NCBI GenBank assembly: GCA_050330635.1
Contig: JBHJNQ010000001.1
Coordinates: 1-64,000 of the forward strand
Direction of reading: 5' to 3'
DNA length: 64,000 nt
From: CADEDH01 sp050330635
GTDB taxonomy: Bacteria > Actinomycetota > Acidimicrobiia > Acidimicrobiales > SZUA-35
Both the position numbers and the translations under genes were made by a program. Numbering within the stretch: the stretch's first letter is position 1; each line of letters begins with the position of its first letter. The notes under the pieces were generated by a model. It was not told the origin of the DNA. It searched no databases and was given only the letters and a program-made list of their open reading frames with translations. Of this stretch, positions 60,189 through 64,000 are shown piece by piece.

Positions 60189-61633
60189 GGAGCCGTCTCC
60201 GGTAGGTGGAGGGTGAAGGTCGTGCCGGCGCCCAGCTTGGACTCGACCAGCACCCGACCCCCGTGCTTGTCGGCCACGTGACGCACGATCGACAGGCCCA
60301 GGCCGGTACCGCCGGTGTCCCGGCTCCGGGCCCGGTCGACCCGGTAGAAACGCTCGAAGATCCGTTCCAGCTCCGGTCGGGGGATGCCCATCCCGGTGTC
60401 GGCCACCGACAGGGCGACGGCGCCCGGCAGGGACTCGACGCCGACCGTGACCCGCGAGTCGGGGTCGGAGTAGCGCACGGCGTTGTCGATCAGGTTCACG
60501 AGGGCCCGCATCAGCTGCCGACGTTCCCCGTCCATCGTCAATCCACTCGGGGTACCGACGACGGTGATCTCGATGCCCCGGGCATCGGCCAGGCCCCGCA
60601 CCAGGTCGGCGGCCTCGCTGACCAGGGCGTCGACGTCGACTAGGTCCCGGTCCGGCTCGAACTCCTCCAACCGGGTCAGCTCGAGCAGGTCGTCGATGAT
60701 GTCGGCCACCCGCTTCACCTCCCGGTTGAGGTGGCCGGCGAGCCGCTCCCGGTCCTCGCCGGGCTCGGCGTCGACGAGGGTCTCGGCCAACAGGGAGATG
60801 GCGCCGATCGGCGTCTTCAGCTCGTGGCTGACGTTGGCGACGAAGTCACGGCGGGTGGCGTCGATCCGCCGCCGCTCGGCGATCGAATCGATGATGGCGA
60901 GACCACGACTGGTCGCCAGCTCGCCGTCGCCACCGACCGGATGGTCGGCCCGTTGGCGGGCCCGGTCGGCCCCCGCCCGCTCGGGGGTCCACCCGTCGAC
61001 GATGTAGCGGATTCGTTCCCCCAGGTTCTCGGCGTGGTCGCCGATGCGCTCGTAGAAGCGGCCGATGAGGGCCAGCTGGAGCGACTGCTGGGGCAGCAGC
61101 ACGCCGCGCTGGGCCCCCTGGATCACGACCTGGATGTAGTCCCGGTGAAGATCGTCGAGCACGTCATCGAGGCTGTCGATCGTGGCGGCCAGGTCGGCGT
61201 CGAGCTCCCGGTAGGCGTCGGCCGAGCGTTCGAACAGCCGACGGGCCTCCTGCGACATGCGAAGGATCAGGTTCCGGGTGCGGTCGTCGGCCTGGGTTCC
61301 CTGGAGCCGGCCGACGGCCTTGGCGATGTTGGTGGTGAGATCGCCCGAACGTTCGACGTCGGAGTTCATGTGCAGGGCCGCCACCACCGCCCGCAGGTCT
61401 CCGGCGACGGGCTGCTCCCTGATCAGGATGTCGAGGCACTGGTCCTCGATCTGCTGGGAGAGGAGGTCGACGTCGTCGTCGGTGACGATGATGCGGTCGG
61501 CCCTGGCCACGTCACGCTCCAGGAGGGCAGCGGTCACGTCGGAGATACGGACCGCCACCATGTCGATCATCGTCAGCAGGTCCAGGCGGATGTGATCCAG
61601 CCGCTCGTCGAGCTGGCTGCGGATTTTGGCCAT
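60185..61633 (-). CDS. PhoU-histidine kinase fusion protein
   Basis: One uninterrupted 482-residue frame joins two normally separate proteins. Residues 1-215 are a complete PhoU with both three-helix repeats and their metal-site motifs: DVERSGDLTTNIAKAV (92-107) and FYERIGDHAENLGERI (193-208). After a 45-residue linker comes a SenX3/PhoR-like kinase: FVANVSHELKTPIGAI with phospho-acceptor His270, RALVNLIDNAVRYS (N box), ADTGMGIPRPE (G1), IFERFYRVDRARS (F) and GGTGLGLSIVRHVADKHGGR (G2). There is no membrane helix or PAS domain, so PhoU replaces the usual sensor part and the protein is soluble. It lies 1 nt after pstB and overlaps the response regulator start. Confidence 0.92.
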   Translation of the reverse strand: MAKIRSQLDERLDHIRLDLLTMIDMVAVRISDVTAALLERDVARADRIIVTDDDVDLLSQQIEDQCLDILIREQPVAGDLRAVVAALHMNSDVERSGDLTTNIAKAVGRLQGTQADDRTRNLILRMSQEARRLFERSADAYRELDADLAATIDSLDDVLDDLHRDYIQVVIQGAQRGVLLPQQSLQLALIGRFYERIGDHAENLGERIRYIVDGWTPERAGADRARQRADHPVGGDGELATSRGLAIIDSIAERRRIDATRRDFVANVSHELKTPIGAISLLAETLVDAEPGEDRERLAGHLNREVKRVADIIDDLLELTRLEEFEPDRDLVDVDALVSEAADLVRGLADARGIEITVVGTPSGLTMDGERRQLMRALVNLIDNAVRYSDPDSRVTVGVESLPGAVALSVADTGMGIPRPELERIFERFYRVDRARSRDTGGTGLGLSIVRHVADKHGGRVLVESKLGAGTTFTLHLPETAP

Positions 61634-61634
61634 A

Positions 61635-62450
61635 TCAGCCGAACCTCCCGGTCACGTAGGCCTCCGTTCGCCCGTCGACCGGGTTGGCGAAGACCTCCTT
61701 CGTCTCACCGACCTCCACCAGACGACCCCGGCGGGCGCCGCCCGCCTCGTCGACGTCGACGCTGAAGAAGGCGGTGCGGTCGCTGACCCGCGCCGCCTGG
61801 CCCAGGTTGTGGGTGACGATCACGATCGTCAGGTCGGCGGTCATCTCGATCATCAGCTCCTCGATCAGCCCGGTGGCGATCGGGTCGAGCGCACTGCACG
61901 GCTCGTCCATCAACAGTATGTCGGGTTCGACGGCGACGGCCCGTGCGATGCAGAGGCGCTGCTGCTGACCGCCGGACAGCCCGAGGGCGGAGTCGTCGAG
62001 CCGGTCCTTCACCTCGTCCCACAGTACTGCCGCCCGCAGGGCCCGCTCCACCACGTCGTCGAGGGCGGGAGGGCGGCGGGCGATGAGGCGGGGCCCGAAG
62101 GCGACGTTGTCGTAGATCGACTTGGGGAACGGGTTCGGGCGCTGGAACACCATCCCGATACGGCGGCGGACGGCGACGGCGTCGATCGTCGGGCCGTACA
62201 GGTCGACGCCGTGGTAGCGGACCGTGCCCTCGACCCGCGCCCCCGGGATCAGGTCGTTCATCCGGTTGAAGCACCGCAGGACGGTCGACTTGCCGCAGCC
62301 CGACGGGCCGATGAACGAGGTGATGCAGTGGTGTTCGATGTCGAGGTCGAGCGGATGAACAGCCTGAACCGACCCGTAGTGGACCGTCAGGTCGCGGGCG
62401 GTGAGCACCGCCTCGAACGGCGGCAGGAGTGCATCGTCGGCGCCGGCCAC
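61635..62450 (-). CDS. pstB: Phosphate ABC transporter ATP-binding protein PstB
   Basis: A 271-residue ABC ATPase. FIGPSGCGKSTVLRCFNRMN is Walker A with the PstB-specific FNRMND context, FQRPNPFPKSIYDNV the Q loop, LSGGQQQRLCIARA the signature and ILLMDEPCSALDP Walker B. PstB energises high-affinity phosphate import with PstA and PstC, whose genes, with pstS, are not in the window. A GTG start at 62450 is preceded at 6 nt by TACCCT and has no ribosome site. It heads the pstB, PhoU-kinase, regulator operon. It is divergent from the SDR gene across 38 bp. Confidence 0.93.
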   Translation of the reverse strand: MAGADDALLPPFEAVLTARDLTVHYGSVQAVHPLDLDIEHHCITSFIGPSGCGKSTVLRCFNRMNDLIPGARVEGTVRYHGVDLYGPTIDAVAVRRRIGMVFQRPNPFPKSIYDNVAFGPRLIARRPPALDDVVERALRAAVLWDEVKDRLDDSALGLSGGQQQRLCIARAVAVEPDILLMDEPCSALDPIATGLIEELMIEMTADLTIVIVTHNLGQAARVSDRTAFFSVDVDEAGGARRGRLVEVGETKEVFANPVDGRTEAYVTGRFG

Positions 62451-62488
62451 ACCACGAGGGTAGAGGGCGGGCGGGGTAAGGTCGCCCC

Positions 62489-63298
62489 ATGGAGCTCAAC
62501 GACAGCGTGGTGGTCATCACCGGGGGGAGCGGCGGTATCGGCCGGGCCATGGCGAGGGCCTTCCTGGCCGAGGGGGCCCGAACGGTCGTGCTGGCCGACC
62601 TCGATCCCGATGCGGTGGCGGCGGCCGCCGCCGAGCTCGGCTGCGAGGGCCGGGCCTGCGACGTCACCGACGAGACCCAGATCGCCGAGCTGGTCGAGTG
62701 GACGCTGGCCGAGCACGGCCCGATCGATCTGTTCTGCAGCAACGCCGGAGCGGGGTCCGAGGGGGTCCTGACCGACGCCCCCAACGAGGCGTGGCAGTTC
62801 CAGTGGGACCTCCACGTGATGGCCCACCTCTACGCCGCCAGGGCCGTCCTGCCGTCGATGATCGCCCGGGGCGAGGGCTACCTGCTGAACACGGCTTCGG
62901 CCGCCGGGCTGCTGGCCGCCATCGGCTCCGGTCCGTACACCGTGACCAAGGCGGCCGCAGTCAAGCTGGCCGAGTTCCTGTCGATCACCCACGGCGACGA
63001 CGGGATCCGGGTCTCGGTGCTGTGCCCCCAGGGTGTCAACACCGCCATGGCGCCCCGCAATCTGGGCGACGGCCAGACCGACGGGATCATCGAGGCCGAC
63101 GAGCTGGCGGCGGTGGTGGTCGAGGCCCTGCGGGACGAGCGCTTCCACGTGCTCCCCCACCCCGAGGTGGCCGAGTACCTGAAACGCAAGGCCGACGACC
63201 CCGACCGGTGGCTCCGGGGCATGCGACGGCTCCGGGCCCGATCGCTCGACGGGGCCCCGTCGGCCGACCGGGTGCGGTCGGCCAACCCGGAGAGCTGA
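62489..63298 (+). CDS. Short-chain dehydrogenase/reductase
   Basis: A 269-residue SDR: VVVITGGSGGIGRAMARAFL for cofactor binding, LFCSNAGAGSEG for the NAG motif, NTASAAGLL and YTVTKAAAVKLAEFL for the Ser and Tyr-Lys of the active site, and VSVLCPQGVNTAM. The substrate is unknown. TAAGGT lies 6 nt before the ATG, without a ribosome site. An NTF2-like gene follows after 5 nt, so the two are probably co-transcribed. Confidence 0.87.
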   Translation: MELNDSVVVITGGSGGIGRAMARAFLAEGARTVVLADLDPDAVAAAAAELGCEGRACDVTDETQIAELVEWTLAEHGPIDLFCSNAGAGSEGVLTDAPNEAWQFQWDLHVMAHLYAARAVLPSMIARGEGYLLNTASAAGLLAAIGSGPYTVTKAAAVKLAEFLSITHGDDGIRVSVLCPQGVNTAMAPRNLGDGQTDGIIEADELAAVVVEALRDERFHVLPHPEVAEYLKRKADDPDRWLRGMRRLRARSLDGAPSADRVRSANPES

Positions 63299-63303
63299 CG
63301 CCG

Positions 63304-63786
63304 GTGGGCGGGGCGGGGGATTCCCACGCCACCGATTGGGAGACGGCCGACCTGGCGGCCTCGACCGGGCGGCGCGTCCCGGTGCGCCGCCCGACCGGCG
63401 ACGACGGCCGGGAGCTGATGCGACGGTTCAAACGGGGCTTCGCCCGGGCCGACCCCACCGAACTGGGGGCGGTGATCACCGACGACTTCGAGTGGCACCT
63501 CCACCACTTCCCCGCCGACCGGCCGTCGCCCACGGGAACCGTGCTCCGGGGCCTCGACCAGGTCATGGCCGAGATCCGTTGGCGGCAGGAGCACTGGCAC
63601 GGTGTCCGCTTCAACGGGATGGTCGAGCGCTACCTCGGCGACCTGGTCGTGCAGACGTTCACCGTCTCCGGCCACGACGAGCACCACCGACCGTTCACCG
63701 TCGACGCCGTCGACCTCTACCGGATCGTCGACGATCGACTGGCCTCCAAGGACACCTACTGGAAGCAGCCCTCGACGCGGCACTGA
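63304..63786 (+). CDS. NTF2/SnoaL-like protein
   Basis: A 160-residue protein with an unstructured start and an NTF2-like fold from about residue 35: GRELMRRFKRGFARADPTEL, then GAVITDDFEWHLHHFP, VLRGLDQVMAEIRWRQEHWH and a final strand pair with AVDLYRIVDDRLASKDTYWK. The pattern fits small isomerase or hydratase-like members. The GTG at 63304 is used; the frame is open upstream only as a shadow of the SDR gene. It lies between two SDR genes, which suggests a shared pathway. Confidence 0.7.
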   Translation: MGGAGDSHATDWETADLAASTGRRVPVRRPTGDDGRELMRRFKRGFARADPTELGAVITDDFEWHLHHFPADRPSPTGTVLRGLDQVMAEIRWRQEHWHGVRFNGMVERYLGDLVVQTFTVSGHDEHHRPFTVDAVDLYRIVDDRLASKDTYWKQPSTRH

Positions 63787-63834
63787 ACGTCGGCCGTCGT
63801 GCGTCGATGGTGGCGGCGGTGCTAGGAACCGGTC

Positions 63835-64000
63835 ATGGCTGATGGAACGGGACGACTGGCAGGCAAGGTGGCGCTCATCACGGGTGGCGCCCGCGGGCAG
63901 GGTGCGGCCGAGGCCGACCTCTTCACCGCCGAAGGGGCGACCGTGGTCATCACCGACGTCCTGACCGAGGAGGGTGAGCGGACGGCGGGTCAGCTGGGCT
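63835..64000 (+). CDS. Short-chain dehydrogenase/reductase, cut by window end
   Basis: The first 55 residues are visible: RLAGKVALITGGARGQGAAE is the cofactor-binding glycine motif, then LFTAEGATVVITDVLTEEGE leads into the second strand. The GARGQG form is typical of NAD-dependent 3-alpha-hydroxysteroid or mycofactocin-type SDRs. The rest lies beyond the window. Confidence 0.8.
   Translation, partial: MADGTGRLAGKVALITGGARGQGAAEADLFTAEGATVVITDVLTEEGERTAGQLG

Overview
The window is a very GC-rich, densely coded bacterial chromosome segment. Gene content points to an actinobacterium, most likely class Acidimicrobiia. The signs are a DUF3499 protein, a septum-formation-family protein, a RegX3/SenX3-type phosphate regulator pair, a SARP/BTAD-type regulator, F420-type oxidoreductases, GTG starts and many TANNNT boxes 6-7 nt before start codons (leaderless transcription). 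The class is an inference from style and content, not from a marker gene.

Layout. 1-5018: envelope and housekeeping genes (lytic transglycosylase fragment, septum-formation-like protein, TolB-like lipoprotein, APH-fold phosphotransferase, surE). 5148-9427: a textbook tandem glycine riboswitch in front of gcvT-gcvP, with no gcvH between them. 9510-22883: DUF3499, a small heat-shock protein with clear promoter and terminator, two coupled sulfotransferases, an alkyltransferase-like protein, a stand-alone HD half of a CCA-adding enzyme, arfB, an MFS-amidase pair, a TauD oxygenase, a membrane-anchored HtrA-like protease with a lipid kinase, and an ECF-type sigma factor.

23102-28556 looks like an accessory island next to tRNA-Arg(CCT). 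It is visibly less GC-rich and holds a decayed sigma factor and beta-propeller locus, two MazEF-like modules, a frameshifted deazaflavin-dependent oxidoreductase, an internally deleted short-chain dehydrogenase, one intact monooxygenase-like gene and about 500 bp without a gene.

28557-47103 is rich in catabolic and redox genes: a secreted phosphodiester glycosidase-like protein, a P450, two minus-strand operons (NTF2-like plus two PuuE-like deacetylases; SDR, PhyH and a frameshifted Rieske oxygenase), a NYN-domain protein, a serine hydrolase, an acyl-CoA carboxyltransferase, an LLM oxidoreductase, a metallo-beta-lactamase-fold hydrolase, an aminomutase-like enzyme and a GH1 glucosidase. Remnants of an enoyl-CoA hydratase and a LigB-type dioxygenase show ongoing gene loss. 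47141-53952 carries a third MazEF, a zinc-ribbon protein, a helicase, an aldehyde dehydrogenase, a PPOX-fold protein, an MFS carrier and DUF2889.

54037-58072 is a two-gene unit (exported protein plus 1104-aa BTAD/ATPase regulator) of different base composition. 59490-62450 is the most striking locus: pstB, then a single protein that fuses two PhoU repeats to a SenX3-like histidine kinase, then a RegX3/PhoB-like response regulator, all tightly coupled on the minus strand. It reads as a phosphate-sensing unit in which the PhoU adaptor has become the kinase's input domain. The window ends in SDR and NTF2-like genes.
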